DNA from: Bradyrhizobium sp. 164
GTDB taxonomy: Bacteria > Pseudomonadota > Alphaproteobacteria > Rhizobiales > Xanthobacteraceae
NCBI RefSeq assembly: GCF_023073715.1
Contig: NZ_JADPKA010000028.1
Coordinates: 62,001-126,000 of the forward strand
DNA length: 64,000 bases
Direction: 5' to 3'
Within the stretch, counting starts at the first letter, position 1. Each line of letters begins with the position of its first letter. Made by a program: the position numbers and the translations under genes. Of this stretch, positions 15,419-24,003 are shown piece by piece. The notes under the pieces are model-generated. The model made no database searches, was not told the origin of the DNA, and was given only the letters and a program-made list of their open reading frames with translations.

Positions 15419-15447
15419 CGCGCCGTTCCAGCCTCTGGGACGGCGCG
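15419..15447 (+). other. Intercistronic hairpin between atpE and atpF'
   Basis: CGCGCCGTTCC and GGGACGGCGCG pair over 11 positions (one G-T) around AGCCTCT. No T-run follows on either strand, so it is better read as an mRNA-stabilising or processing hairpin after the high-demand atpE cistron than as a terminator. Confidence 0.6.
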
Positions 15448-15470
15448 CGTGACAGCAACAGGAGAACTCC

Positions 15471-16034
15471 ATGGCTGAGAGTCATGGCGGCGCGAAAGGT
15501 CCGGCGGGCGCTCACACCGAGGCTGACGGTGGTCACCACGGTGGCGGTTTTCCGCCGTTCGAGAGCAGCAGCTTTGCTTCACAGCTGGTGTCGCTCGCGA
15601 TCTTCTTCGTCCTGCTTTACGTGATCGTGTCCAAGCTCGCTCTGCCGCGCGTCGGCGGTGTGATCGAGGCGCGGCAGAACAAAATCGAGGGCGACCTCAC
15701 CGAAGCGCAGAAGCTGAGGGACCAGTCCGACGCAGCGCTGAAGGCCTATGAAAGCGAGCTCGCTTCGGCGCGCATGCGGGCACAGGCGATCGGCAACGAA
15801 TCCCGCGACAAGGCGAATGCGCAGGCGGACGCCGAGCGCAAGGCGCTGGAAGAGCAATTGGCGGCCAAGCTGGCCGGGGCGGAGAAGACCATCGCCTCGA
15901 CCCGCGCCGCCGCCATGAGCAACGTCCGCGGCATCGCGGCGGATGCGGCAGGCCAGATCGTGCAGCAGCTCACGGGCGTCGTTCCCGACGCAGCGTCGGT
16001 CAATGCCGCGGTCGACGCGTCCTTGAAGGGTTAG
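15471..16034 (+). CDS. atpF2: F0F1 ATP synthase subunit b'
   Basis: 187 residues, peripheral stator stalk. A His/Gly-rich N-terminal tail (~1-28) precedes one membrane span ([25 protein letters not shown], read ~35-58) and a long charged helix ([45 protein letters not shown] and onward) that dimerises with subunit b. The pairing of b' and b genes is usual in alphaproteobacteria and cyanobacteria. AGGAG is correctly placed before the ATG. Six bases separate it from atpF. Confidence 0.95.
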   Translation: MAESHGGAKGPAGAHTEADGGHHGGGFPPFESSSFASQLVSLAIFFVLLYVIVSKLALPRVGGVIEARQNKIEGDLTEAQKLRDQSDAALKAYESELASARMRAQAIGNESRDKANAQADAERKALEEQLAAKLAGAEKTIASTRAAAMSNVRGIAADAAGQIVQQLTGVVPDAASVNAAVDASLKG

Positions 16035-16039
16035 TTGAG

Positions 16040-16525
16040 ATGTTCTTCGAGCCTGAATTTTGGGTCGCCGTCGCCTTCGTGATCCTGATGGTCGTGTTCG
16101 GCTATCTCGGGATCTTCAAGACGGCGATGGCCGCGCTTGACCATCGCGCCGATCGCATCAAGGCCGAGCTCGATGACGCGGCGCGTCTCAAGCAGGAGGC
16201 GGCCAAGGTGCTCGCCGACTACAAGGCGCGCCGTGCCATGGCCGAGCGCGAGGCTGCCGACATCATCGCCAATGCCAGAGCCGAAGCCGAGCGAATCGCA
16301 GCCGACGCCAAGGCGAAGATGGAAGACTTCGTCGCCCGCAGAACCAAGACCGCCGAGAGCAAGATCGCGCTCGCCGAGGCCCAGGCGCTGGCCGACGTCC
16401 GTGCCGCAGCCGCGGAAGCCGCCGTTCAGGCCGCTTCCACGATCCTGTCACAGTCGGTCAAGGGCCAGGTCGCCGACGACCTGCTCGCCAGGGGCATCAA
16501 CGAAGTCCGGCAGAAGCTGAACTGA
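16040..16525 (+). CDS. atpF: F0F1 ATP synthase subunit b
   Basis: 161 residues. A short N terminus leads straight into the membrane span ([20 protein letters not shown], ~7-26), followed by a single long amphipathic stalk helix ([33 protein letters not shown] and on) rich in Ala/Glu/Lys. Last gene of the F0 operon; the F1 genes are not in this window, as is normal for alphaproteobacteria, where F0 and F1 are separate clusters. A terminator lies 20 bases after the stop. Confidence 0.96.
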   Translation: MFFEPEFWVAVAFVILMVVFGYLGIFKTAMAALDHRADRIKAELDDAARLKQEAAKVLADYKARRAMAEREAADIIANARAEAERIAADAKAKMEDFVARRTKTAESKIALAEAQALADVRAAAAEAAVQAASTILSQSVKGQVADDLLARGINEVRQKLN

Positions 16526-16545
16526 GAACTCTGCCCTCACCACTC

Positions 16546-16577
16546 AAAAGCCGCGCGATGAGCGCCGGCTTTTTGTT
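16546..16577 (+). terminator. Rho-independent terminator of the F0 operon
   Basis: AAAGCCGCGC-GATGA-GCGCCGGCTTTTTG: a GC stem with a short loop and T-run, 20 bases after the atpF stop. Confidence 0.85.
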
Positions 16578-16603
16578 GGCCGATCTATAGCTACAAGTCC
16601 AGT

Positions 16604-16712
16604 GTCATGCCCCGCGCAGTCGGGGCATCCAGTACGCCGCGACCTCTCGATAGATCACTGACCTCTCTGGAATACTGGATCACCCGCCTTCGCGGTGATG
16701 ACAGCCGTAATT
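16604..16712. repeat. Intergenic palindromic repeat
   Basis: Starts with ATGCCCCG-N6-CGGGGCAT (16607-16628), has a GACCTCTC/GACCTCTC direct repeat in the middle, and ends with a CACC...GGTG hairpin and GATGACA. Fills the space between the convergent atpF and the next gene. Confidence 0.6.
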
Positions 16713-16735
16713 GTAGTGACAGCCGAGCTTGAACC

Positions 16736-17386
16736 CTACTTCTTCTTCCGTCCCTTCGGCTCGGGCGCGAGCGCCTGCGGGTCGAAGCCGACATAGAAGA
16801 TGTAGGTATCGGCGACCGCGGCCGAGGGCATCGGATAGGCCAGATCTTCGGCCACGAACGTGAACGGCACGCTGCCGCCCTCCGACATCTCGACCGTGGT
16901 CCGGTAGGCCTTCGAGGCGATCACCTTCTCGCCGACGCCGCCCTGCACCACGGCAACACGCAAGGGGACCTCGACGGTCGCAGGCGCGCCGGCGGGACCG
17001 GCGATGACACGGCCCTGGATTCCGATCCGCGCGGTGATATCACCGCCGCTCCGGGCGCATTCGCGCGCCATCTTGGTGATTGTGGCTTGGAAGCGGATGT
17101 CGTTGCCGACGGCCTGCTTGCCACCCGCGCCGACCGCGTAAGTCGAGGCGCCGGCGCGCACCGTGACCTGCGGGCAATCAACGTCGTCATCGGCCGGCTG
17201 GCCGGGCGCGGGCGCCGGCTTGGGCTGGGCCGGTTCGTCGGACTTGCCGCCGAACAGGCTCTTGAAGCGGTCGCTCAAGGACTGGGCCGCCACCGGCGAG
17301 ACAGACGCGAGCGCAACCGACAACGTCAAAGCTGCCACCGTCCTCCGCCGCAACGCATTTCGCGACGACCGAAGCTCCTTCACCAT
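16736..17386 (-). CDS. Hypothetical secreted protein, possibly lipoprotein-like
   Basis: 216 residues from ATG 17386. No named family recognised. A basic N terminus (RRRTVAALTLSVALASVSPVAAQS) is a clear Sec signal, cleaved near residue 36. Residues 50-75 are a Pro/Ala linker (PKPAPAPGQPADDD). The mature domain begins DVDCPQVTVRAGASTYAVG and is mostly beta-rich (ITARIGIQGRVIAGPAG, VPLRVAVVQGG, VPFTFVAEDLAYPMP), ending in a basic KGRKKK tail. The overall pattern resembles periplasmic beta-sandwich proteins of Rhizobiales. It sits 145 bases downstream of the GNAT gene in the same direction as the thrC run and is possibly part of it. Confidence 0.78.
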   Translation of the reverse strand: MVKELRSSRNALRRRTVAALTLSVALASVSPVAAQSLSDRFKSLFGGKSDEPAQPKPAPAPGQPADDDVDCPQVTVRAGASTYAVGAGGKQAVGNDIRFQATITKMARECARSGGDITARIGIQGRVIAGPAGAPATVEVPLRVAVVQGGVGEKVIASKAYRTTVEMSEGGSVPFTFVAEDLAYPMPSAAVADTYIFYVGFDPQALAPEPKGRKKK

Positions 17387-17531
17387 CAACACCCATACTC
17401 CATGACAGCACAGCGCCGATCGCTGGCCGGCCCGCGCCGTTATATCGCCAAAATCGGCGAACCCAAGGCAGGCAGATTACGGCAGCAAACAAGGCGGGAC
17501 GATCAAGACTTTGGCCGCAGGAGGTGGCAGC

Positions 17532-18119
17532 TCAACCGCGAAAATCCTCATGCAGCAGGCCGAACAGCAGGTGATCCTGCCAGATCCCGTTGATGCAGAG
17601 ATAGCGGCGCGCCAGCCCCTCGCGCGAGAAGCCGCACTTCTCCAGCACCCGGATCGATGGTGCATTGGTGGGGATGCAAGCGGCCTCGACGCGGTGCAGA
17701 TTGAGCTCGCCGAACAGCGTCGGCAGCAGCACCCGCAGCGCGGCGGTCATGTAGCCGCGATGGGCGTAAGGCTGCCCAACCCAGTAGCCGATGGTGCCGG
17801 CCTGCACGATGCCGCGCCGGACATTGGCCAGCGTGATGCCGCCGACCATGGCGCCGTCGAGCTCGCGGAAGATCAGAAAGGGATAGGAACGGTCCGCAGC
17901 AATGTCCTCGGAATAGCGGCGCAAGCGGCGACGAAAGCCGGACCGGGTGAGATCGTCCGACGGCCAGATCGGCTCCCAGGGGGTGAGATAGTCGCGGCTG
18001 CTTTCGCGCAAGTGAGCCCATTGCAGGAAGTCCGACATCTGCGGGGCGCGCAGCAACAGCCCGTTGCCGCGCGGCGCGAGGGCGGCGGGTCCACTGGATG
18101 GCAGGCGGAACAGGGCCAT
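17532..18119 (-). CDS. GNAT acetyltransferase, RimJ/RimL type
   Basis: 195 residues of a single GNAT domain. LLLRAPQMSDFLQWAHLRESSRDYLTPWEP is the N-terminal strand/helix typical of RimJ-like enzymes. The acetyl-CoA site is IGYWVGQPYAHRGYMTAALR (Q/R-x-x-G-x-G/A variant near 110-125), and EAACIPTNAPSIRVLEKCGFSREG is the N-x-x-S motif that ends the fold. Such enzymes acetylate N-terminal amino groups of ribosomal proteins or small amines. It lies 41 bases after the M16 peptidase gene and probably shares its transcript. Confidence 0.92.
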   Translation of the reverse strand: MALFRLPSSGPAALAPRGNGLLLRAPQMSDFLQWAHLRESSRDYLTPWEPIWPSDDLTRSGFRRRLRRYSEDIAADRSYPFLIFRELDGAMVGGITLANVRRGIVQAGTIGYWVGQPYAHRGYMTAALRVLLPTLFGELNLHRVEAACIPTNAPSIRVLEKCGFSREGLARRYLCINGIWQDHLLFGLLHEDFRG

Positions 18120-18160
18120 GGTGATGCTTCCCGGAGCGGGCGCCCCTTGCGCGGCGGCTC

Positions 18161-19450
18161 TTAATGCAGCCGCGCCTTGGCACGCGCCCGCGTCAATCCT
18201 TCCGCAAAAGATACCGCCGTGTCCAGACCCCTGCCACTACCCAATGCAACAACCGCAGGGCGGCTGCGCGAAAGCAGCGCACGCGCGGCATCCCGGGTCG
18301 ATTCGACGCTGACGGCGTCGATCCGGGCCACCAGCTCCTGCACCGTCTGCGGCCGGCCATAAGCCAGGACATGCCGGGCGAGCTGTTCGGCGCGGGAGGA
18401 GCAGCTCTCCAATGCCATCAGCAGGCCCGCCTTCATCTGCGCCTTGGCACGCGCGATCTCGGCCTCGGTCAGGGTCTCCACCGAATCATTCATGACATCG
18501 ACCACGACCTCCATCATCTCCGGCGCGTCGGCGGGATCGGTGCCGGTGTAGAGGCCGAAGAAGCCGGTGTCGGTGTAGGGCGCGTGGAAGCTGTAGATGG
18601 AGTAGCAGAGGCCGCGCTTCTCGCGCACCTCCTGGAACAGCCGCGACGACATCCCGCCGCCGAGAATGTTGGTGAAGACCTGGAGCGAGAACAGCGACAG
18701 GTCGGTCTGCGGCACCCCTTCGAGCGCCAGCGTCAGATGCGCCTGCTCGAGTTCGCGGTGGACCACCTTGGCGCCGCCCTTGCCGAACTGGGCGGATTGC
18801 GGCTTCGGTCCCGGCGTCGCCTCAAAGCTCGCGAAGCGCTGCTCGACCTCGGCGACCACCTGCTTGTGATCGACCGCGCCGGCGGCGGCCACCACCATGT
18901 CGGGCCCGCGATAATGCGTCGACAGATAGCCGCGGAGCATGTCGCGGTTGAAGCCGCGCAGCGTCTTGGCGGTGCCGAGCAGCGAGCGGCCCATCGGCTG
19001 GTCGGGATAGCAGAGCTCGTTGAGATGCTCGAACACGACGTCGTCGGGTGTGTCCTGCGCAGCCCCGATCTCCTGCACGATGACGTTCTTCTCGCGCTCC
19101 AGCTCGTCCGGCTCGAAGGCAGGATTGGCGAGGATGTCGGCGAGCACGTCGAGCGCGAGCGGCACGTCGGCCTTCAGCACCCGCGCGTAATAGGACGTGG
19201 TCTCGGTCGAGGTGCCGGCATTGAGATCGCCGCCGACCGCCTCGATCTCCTCGACGATCTCGCGCGAGGAGCGCTTGGTCGTACCCTTGAACGCCATGTG
19301 CTCCAGGAGATGCGAGATGCCGTGCTCGTTCGGCTTCTCGTCGCGCCCGCCGACGCCGGCCCAGACGCCGAGCGCCGCAGTCTCGAGATGGGGCATTTTG
19401 TCGGTGACGACGGTCAGGCCGGAGGCAAGCTTGGAAATCTCGACGCTCAT
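18161..19450 (-). CDS. M16-family zinc peptidase (processing-peptidase-like)
   Basis: 429 residues from ATG 19450. Inverted zinc motif HLLEH (His47, Glu50, His51) in GISHLLEHMAFKGT, with the downstream glutamate region. The second half carries the glycine-rich loop of the partner domain (GGGMSSRLFQEVREKRGLCYS). It is a single-chain bacterial homologue of the beta mitochondrial processing peptidase. It begins with the ATGA overlap of the thrC stop, so the two are translationally coupled, an arrangement I know to be widespread in Rhizobiales. No signal peptide is apparent, so it is probably cytosolic. The long frame upstream (to 19738) lies inside thrC and is rejected. Confidence 0.95.
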   Translation of the reverse strand: MSVEISKLASGLTVVTDKMPHLETAALGVWAGVGGRDEKPNEHGISHLLEHMAFKGTTKRSSREIVEEIEAVGGDLNAGTSTETTSYYARVLKADVPLALDVLADILANPAFEPDELEREKNVIVQEIGAAQDTPDDVVFEHLNELCYPDQPMGRSLLGTAKTLRGFNRDMLRGYLSTHYRGPDMVVAAAGAVDHKQVVAEVEQRFASFEATPGPKPQSAQFGKGGAKVVHRELEQAHLTLALEGVPQTDLSLFSLQVFTNILGGGMSSRLFQEVREKRGLCYSIYSFHAPYTDTGFFGLYTGTDPADAPEMMEVVVDVMNDSVETLTEAEIARAKAQMKAGLLMALESCSSRAEQLARHVLAYGRPQTVQELVARIDAVSVESTRDAARALLSRSRPAVVALGSGRGLDTAVSFAEGLTRARAKARLH

Positions 19451-20865
19451 CCGGCAACTCCTTGCTTTGCGGCGCGGCTGACCGACAGCACGAACCGCTC
19501 GACCTCGGCCTGATCGTTCTTCATCACCTTCATGTGTTCGGATTTGGTCATCAATCCGTCGAGCCAGGCGGGCAGTTGCGGCCGCTGGCCGCAGGCCGCC
19601 TCGACGGCGTCGGGGAATTTGGCCGGATGGGCGGTAGAGAGCACGATGCTCGGGACCGTCGTGTCGGTGGTGTCGCGGTCGGCGACCGCGAGCGCCACCG
19701 CGGTATGGGGATCGACCAGCTCGCCCGCCTCGCGCCAAGCGGCGCGGATCGCGGCCGCGGTTTCGGTCTCGTCGGCACGGCCTGCGTCGAACGCCTCGCG
19801 GATCGCGGCCAGCGTCGCATCGGGCAGCACGAAACGCCCGGACTGCTTCAGTGAATCCATCAGACGGCGCACGCCGGCCGCATCGCGCCGGCCAGCCTCG
19901 AACAGCAGCCGCTCGAAATTCGACGAGATCTGGATGTCCATCGACGGCGACGCCGTGGCGTGCACTTCGCGCACCTCGTAGATCCCGGTCTTGAGCGTGC
20001 GGGCCAGGATGTCGTTGACGTTGGCGGCGATGTGCAGCGTACGCACCGGCAGCCCCATGCGCTTGGCGACGTAGCCGGCAAAGATGTCGCCGAAATTGCC
20101 GGTCGGCACGACGAAATCCACCGCGCGCGCCGGTGCACCGACGGCAACGGCCGACGTGAAATAGTAGACCACCTGGGCGACGATACGCGCCCAGTTGATC
20201 GAGTTGACGCCGGACAGGGACGTCGCATCGCGAAAGCGATGGTTGTTGAACATCCCCTTCACGAGCGCCTGGCAGTCGTCGAAGGTGCCTTCGACGGCGA
20301 GCGCGTGCACATTGGCCGCACCGGTCGTCGTCATCATCCGCTGCTGCACCTCGGAGATGCGGCCATGCGGAAACAGCACGATGAGGTCAACATTCTCCAG
20401 ACCCGCAAAGGCTTCGACCGCGGCGCCGCCGGTATCGCCGGAGGTTGCGACCACGATGGTGGTGCGCTGGCCGCGCTTGGCGAGCACATGGTCCATCAGC
20501 CGCGAGATCAGCTGCATCGCCACGTCCTTGAAGGCGAGCGTCGGGCCGTGGAACAGCTCGAGCACGAACTGATGCGGCGACATCTGGCGCAGCGGCACCA
20601 CCGCGGGATGGCGGAAGGTGGCATAGGCCTCGTTGGCCATGCGGCCAAGCTCGGCGTCCGTGATCTCGCCGCCGGCGAAGGGGCGAATCACGTCGACCGC
20701 GACCTCCCAATAGGCGCGGCCGAAGAAGCCGGCGATGGTCTGCGCCGAAAGCTGCGGCCAAACGGCCGGCACGTACAGCCCGCCATCGCGGGCTAGCCCG
20801 GTCAGCATCACGTCGCAGAAGCCGAGTTCGGGGGCTTCGCCCCGGGTCGAGATATAACGAGTCAA
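19447..20865 (-). CDS. thrC: Threonine synthase
   Basis: 472 residues. Converts O-phosphohomoserine to threonine with PLP. The Schiff-base lysine is Lys113 in HGPTLAFKD; the phosphate loop is TSGDTGGAA; PTGNFGD lies later. The full fungal/bacterial class length fits. Start: TTG at 20865 (MTRYISTRGEAPELGF), because GGAGG (20871-20875) lies five bases upstream of it. The alternative TTG at 20877 would swallow the Shine-Dalgarno. The gene heads the minus-strand run thrC - M16 - GNAT and overlaps the peptidase gene by four bases. Confidence 0.96.
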   Translation of the reverse strand: MTRYISTRGEAPELGFCDVMLTGLARDGGLYVPAVWPQLSAQTIAGFFGRAYWEVAVDVIRPFAGGEITDAELGRMANEAYATFRHPAVVPLRQMSPHQFVLELFHGPTLAFKDVAMQLISRLMDHVLAKRGQRTTIVVATSGDTGGAAVEAFAGLENVDLIVLFPHGRISEVQQRMMTTTGAANVHALAVEGTFDDCQALVKGMFNNHRFRDATSLSGVNSINWARIVAQVVYYFTSAVAVGAPARAVDFVVPTGNFGDIFAGYVAKRMGLPVRTLHIAANVNDILARTLKTGIYEVREVHATASPSMDIQISSNFERLLFEAGRRDAAGVRRLMDSLKQSGRFVLPDATLAAIREAFDAGRADETETAAAIRAAWREAGELVDPHTAVALAVADRDTTDTTVPSIVLSTAHPAKFPDAVEAACGQRPQLPAWLDGLMTKSEHMKVMKNDQAEVERFVLSVSRAAKQGVAG

Positions 20866-21012
20866 ACTGCCCTCCAAAGGCCAACCGAGTCTGAGCTCGC
20901 TCGTTAAGCCTTTGATTTTACGAAATTACTTGTTAACAGCCAGAGGCTTTGAGCCACCATAAAGTGTTTTGCGGCATCGGGAAACCGCTTCCGCTCGCCC
21001 CGTGGCCCAATG

Positions 21013-21042
21013 AAAAAGGGCTGCGGCATTGCCGCAGCCCTT
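21013..21042 (-). terminator. Strong rho-independent terminator, minus strand
   Basis: AAGGGCTGCGGC pairs perfectly with GCCGCAGCCCTT around three bases, and the minus strand continues TTTTTCAT. On the plus strand no clean T-run follows, so orientation is minus. Confidence 0.88.
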
Positions 21043-21100
21043 CTCTTGGAAGGTCTGTCGTTGTGTGCAGACCGGTTGCCTCGTCGGGTCGTTCGACCCG
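21013..21100 (-). ncRNA. Candidate structured RNA with terminator, next to thrC
   Basis: On the minus strand three stems follow each other: CGGGTCG-AA-CGACCCG (21085-21100), GGTCTG-N10-CAGACC (21052-21073), and a 12-base perfect GC stem with an ATT/AAT loop (21016-21042) running into TTTTTCA. No ORF of coding character covers it, and the nearest minus-strand gene ends 312 bases upstream behind its own hairpin. I could not place a good -35/-10. It could be a small RNA or the 3' part of a longer transcript. I do not recognise it as 6S, tmRNA, 4.5S or RNase P. Confidence 0.4.
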
Positions 21101-21411
21101 CTAAAACTGTTCACCCAAGCTTTCGTCAGCTGTCGTCAAATCGTCAAGAGCCAAAACGGCGGGCGGGGGAAGATGTTCCAGTTTTTCCCGGCGTGCTCCA
21201 GGCCTTCTTTCGCGGATATGAGCAATGACTTGCGTGATATTGCCGTCTTTTCCCTAACCCATGGCCTGCCTGAGGAACGAATGCCGTGGCGGCCGATTGG
21301 GTCGGCGGACGGTGCCGGCCATCGCCCATGCATTGCCCGGCCGATAGCGACGCCGATCCGTCGACCGAACCGCTGCCTCCTGGAGCAGCCGGTTCGGTCG
21401 TTGGCGGGAGG
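21101..21411. other. Gene-free stretch before the response regulator
   Basis: No ORF with coding character or recognisable RNA is visible between the candidate RNA and the response-regulator stop. TTGACG occurs twice on the minus strand near 21137-21155 without a convincing -10. Includes the hairpin annotated at 21362-21400. Confidence 0.4.
21362..21400 (-). other. Long hairpin directly after the response regulator
   Basis: CGACCGAACCG-CTGC pairs with GCAGC-CGGTTCGGTCG over 15 positions with one bulged base around an 8-base loop. It begins 12 bases after the regulator stop. No T-run on the minus strand, so it may end the mRNA with Rho help or protect its 3' end. Confidence 0.6.
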
Positions 21412-22056
21412 TCAATTCATCCCGATTTCCACTGCGATCCGGATCAGGTCGGAATGGTTCTTGGCCCCTAACTTCTGCTTGAGCAGGGACGTCGTGTTCG
21501 CGACAGTCTTGTAGGAGATGCCGAGCGCCTCGGCGACCTCGACGATTTTGTCGCCGCGTCCGAGCAGACGAAGAATCTCGAGCTCCCGCGGCGTCATCTG
21601 CGAGGCTGGATTGGCCTTGATTGCGGCACCGGAAAACGTCACGGCTTCCGCAAGCTGCGGAGAGATGAAATTATCGCCCGCGACCACTTTGCGCACCGCT
21701 TTCAGCAGGATCCTGGGATCGTCACCCTTGGAGACATAGCCTTGGGCCCCAAGCTCGACCGCCCGCACCACGAAGGCCGGATCATCGTTCATGCTGAACA
21801 TGATGATCTTGGCGTCCGGATCGTCCTTCCGAATGCGTCGCATCAGCTCGAAGCCGGAGACATCAGGCAGGCTGATGTCGATCACGGTAACGTCGGGCCG
21901 CTTGCTGATATAGGCGCGGTGCCCGGATTTCGCATCGTTCGCCTCGTCGATACGGATCGACTGGTCGGACGCGAACAGGGTGCGGCAACCGGACAGCACC
22001 ACAGGGTGGTCGTCGACGATCAGGACCTTGGTTGCCGGCTTGGCGGTATCTTGCAT
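21412..22056 (-). CDS. NarL-family response regulator, partner of the divergent kinase
   Basis: 214 residues. Receiver at ~9-125 with Asp15/Asp16, phosphoacceptor Asp60 in VTVIDISLPDVSG, and Lys in VSKGDDP. LuxR-type HTH at ~150-210 (MTPRELEILRLLGRGDKIVEVAEALGISYKTVANTTSLLKQKL, given only as family motif fragments TPRELEIL and LGISYKTV). It diverges from a HisKA_3 kinase across 87 bases, so the two form a two-component system. Target and signal are unknown. The HTH has KTVANTTS where typical NarL proteins have KTVxxHxx, a small departure in the recognition helix. Confidence 0.95.
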   Translation of the reverse strand: MQDTAKPATKVLIVDDHPVVLSGCRTLFASDQSIRIDEANDAKSGHRAYISKRPDVTVIDISLPDVSGFELMRRIRKDDPDAKIIMFSMNDDPAFVVRAVELGAQGYVSKGDDPRILLKAVRKVVAGDNFISPQLAEAVTFSGAAIKANPASQMTPRELEILRLLGRGDKIVEVAEALGISYKTVANTTSLLKQKLGAKNHSDLIRIAVEIGMN

Positions 22057-22143
22057 CGCAGGCTCACTTGCTTTCTCGACTCATAGACCGGCGGGAACAA
22101 ATGGAAAGAGAGAATTCCGCCAAAACACGTTAGAATTGACCTA

Positions 22144-23478
22144 ATGTGGCAACAACTCTCGTTCAGGACGCAACTGTTTCTTCCGCTCGGCGCGAGCCTT
22201 CTCGCGGCACTGATCCTCGGCGGCGTGCTGCTTCAGACCTTCGCAGGGGGCCAGCTCGTTGAGGAGAATGAGCCAGGCCGGCGTTCGACCCGGGCCATCG
22301 CCACCGCGCTCAACAACACGCTGCGCGCTTCGGACAATCCACGACGGACGCTCGATGCGTTTGTCCAATCGTTGGACACCTCCTCTGATATCCAATTCCG
22401 TTCCGTGGAAGCGGGTCCCGCGCGCTCCCCGAAGGACGACCCGCGCACGCCGCATAGCGTGCCGCAATGGTTCATCGACCTGATCACCATCCCCGAAATG
22501 GACGCGGCATCCCCGGTGACGATCGACGGCGAGCGTGTCGGCGATGTCGTCTTCGTGCCCGACCTATCCGCCGAGCTGTTCGAGAAATGGATCGGCTTCC
22601 TCGCGCTCACCGGCCTGATCGCCGGGCTAATGGCGCTTACCGGCACCATCGCCTACGTCCTGGCGGAGTCGGCGCTACGCCCCCTGCAGCAGCTCGGCGA
22701 AGGACTCACGCGAATGCGACGCGGCGACTACACAAAACCGATCCCGGTGGCAGGGCCGCCGGAGATCCGGCAGAGCTGCGAGGTGGCGAACGCGCTGGCG
22801 GGCACGTTGGCGCAATTGAGCCAGGACAATCGCGACCTGTTGCATCGGCTGGTGTCGCTTCAGGACGATGAGCGGCGCGACCTCGCCCGCGAATTGCACG
22901 ACGAACTCGGCCCGCTTCTGTTCGGCATCCGCGCCGGCGCGGTCGCGCTGATCGAGGCCGCGCCTGCCGTGGGAAATCTCGGCAATTCGGCGCAAGAGGT
23001 GCTGCAATCGGTCGAGGCGCTCCAGCAGGCCAACCGCCGTATTCTCGACCGGCTGCGGCCGCTCTATGTTGAGGAACTGGGCCTCGCGACCAGCGTGCAG
23101 ACACTGCTTCAATACTTTCGCAAGCAGGCACCGCATATCGGTTTGACGGACACGATTGACCCCCGCCTCAACGGATTAGACGGGCCGCTGGCGCGGACCG
23201 TCTATCGGTTGATCCAGGAGGCGCTGACCAACGTGCTGCGCCATGCCAAAGCGAGCAACGCCCATGTGCAGACGACCATCACCGGTGAGACGCTCGTCAT
23301 CGAGATCTCCGACGATGGCGGCGGCTTTCCCGCCGACAACGTCTTCGGCCGGGGCCTGACCGGCATGCATGAGCGCGTTCGCGCGCTCAGCGGATCGCTG
23401 TCACTGCTGCGCGCGAATGAACGAACCTATGTCCGATGCCGTCTTCCGGCTGCGCCGACCCGGGAGGCGCCGGTTTAG
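22144..23478 (+). CDS. NarX/UhpB-like sensor histidine kinase (HisKA_3)
   Basis: 444 residues. TM1 ~9-31 (LFLPLGASLLAALILGGVLLQ), a periplasmic sensor of ~120 residues, TM2 ~145-170 (WIGFLALTGLIAGLMALTGTIAYVLA), and a HAMP linker ending near 225. The dimerisation/phosphoacceptor motif is DDERRDLARELHDELGPLL with His252. The ATPase has the compact HPK7 boxes (YRLIQEALTNVLRHAKA; ISDDGGGF; GRGLTGMHERV). No PAS or GAF domain. The gene is divergent from its likely cognate regulator. The signal is unknown; the sensor domain has no cysteines or recognisable ligand motif. Confidence 0.95.
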   Translation: MWQQLSFRTQLFLPLGASLLAALILGGVLLQTFAGGQLVEENEPGRRSTRAIATALNNTLRASDNPRRTLDAFVQSLDTSSDIQFRSVEAGPARSPKDDPRTPHSVPQWFIDLITIPEMDAASPVTIDGERVGDVVFVPDLSAELFEKWIGFLALTGLIAGLMALTGTIAYVLAESALRPLQQLGEGLTRMRRGDYTKPIPVAGPPEIRQSCEVANALAGTLAQLSQDNRDLLHRLVSLQDDERRDLARELHDELGPLLFGIRAGAVALIEAAPAVGNLGNSAQEVLQSVEALQQANRRILDRLRPLYVEELGLATSVQTLLQYFRKQAPHIGLTDTIDPRLNGLDGPLARTVYRLIQEALTNVLRHAKASNAHVQTTITGETLVIEISDDGGGFPADNVFGRGLTGMHERVRALSGSLSLLRANERTYVRCRLPAAPTREAPV

Positions 23479-23481
23479 CTG

Positions 23482-23528
23482 AGCATGATCTTTTCGGAAA
23501 ACCGCTACACACTTTTCCGGATCATGCC
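23482..23528. repeat. Nested palindromic intergenic repeat
   Basis: Outer arms GCATGATC (23483-23490) and GATCATGC (23520-23527), inner arms CGGAAAA (23495-23501) and TTTTCCG (23513-23519). Placed between convergent genes. I recall this motif as frequent in Bradyrhizobium genomes. Confidence 0.6.
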
Positions 23529-23532
23529 CTAG

Positions 23533-23898
23533 CTAGCACGCGCAGCCAACATGCGCGTTCTGTCGCGCCGGCTCGCACAGCGTGCTGCGGATCTTGCCTT
23601 CCGTGCTGAAGCGAAACGAGGCGTGAATACGCAGCGCGCCAGCGATGGAATATTCGAGATCGACGCCGTCGGACCCTGGATCGATCTCTTCCAGCCTGAA
23701 GCCCGCCAACGACAGGGTGCCAAGTCGCGGTCTCCAATAGCTTTCGAGCTCGCTTCGGCCGCGATGGCGCTGCGTTCCGTTGCAGATGCATTCAAGCTCG
23801 GCGTCGTCCGCATATAGATCGAGCAGCGCCGCGAGGTCGCCCTTGCGGCAGGCATCTACCCAGTCAATGACAATTCCCATCTGGTCGAAATCGCTCAC
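23533..23898 (-). CDS. SnoaL/NTF2-like fold protein
   Basis: About 121 residues from GTG 23898 (SDFDQMGIVIDWVDACRKGDLAALLDLYADDAELEC, read as motif fragments). The start is uncertain: GTG 23925 and ATG 23880 are also in frame. The pattern helix - DxxxLxxLYADDAxLEC - HxGRxELExYW - beta sheet with DLEYSIAGALRIHASFRF is that of the NTF2/SnoaL superfamily, small cone-shaped domains used as isomerases, ligand carriers or stress proteins. The tail is cysteine-rich (CEPARQNAHVGCAC). Function unknown. Single gene. Confidence 0.82.
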   Translation of the reverse strand: MSDFDQMGIVIDWVDACRKGDLAALLDLYADDAELECICNGTQRHRGRSELESYWRPRLGTLSLAGFRLEEIDPGSDGVDLEYSIAGALRIHASFRFSTEGKIRSTLCEPARQNAHVGCAC

Positions 23899-24003
23899 GC
23901 TGCAATCCTGTCCTGCCGCGGACACTAGTGGCGGCTTAGAACCACACTCGTGAATGTGCGCTGAACGGTAAAGCCCGGACGATACCGGGTTCCCTCGGTT
24001 GAT

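Noticed and set aside
20926..21114. Small ORF over the hairpins near thrC
   Set aside because: Encoded mainly by the terminator stem; no ribosome-binding site and no family; structured RNA is the better reading.
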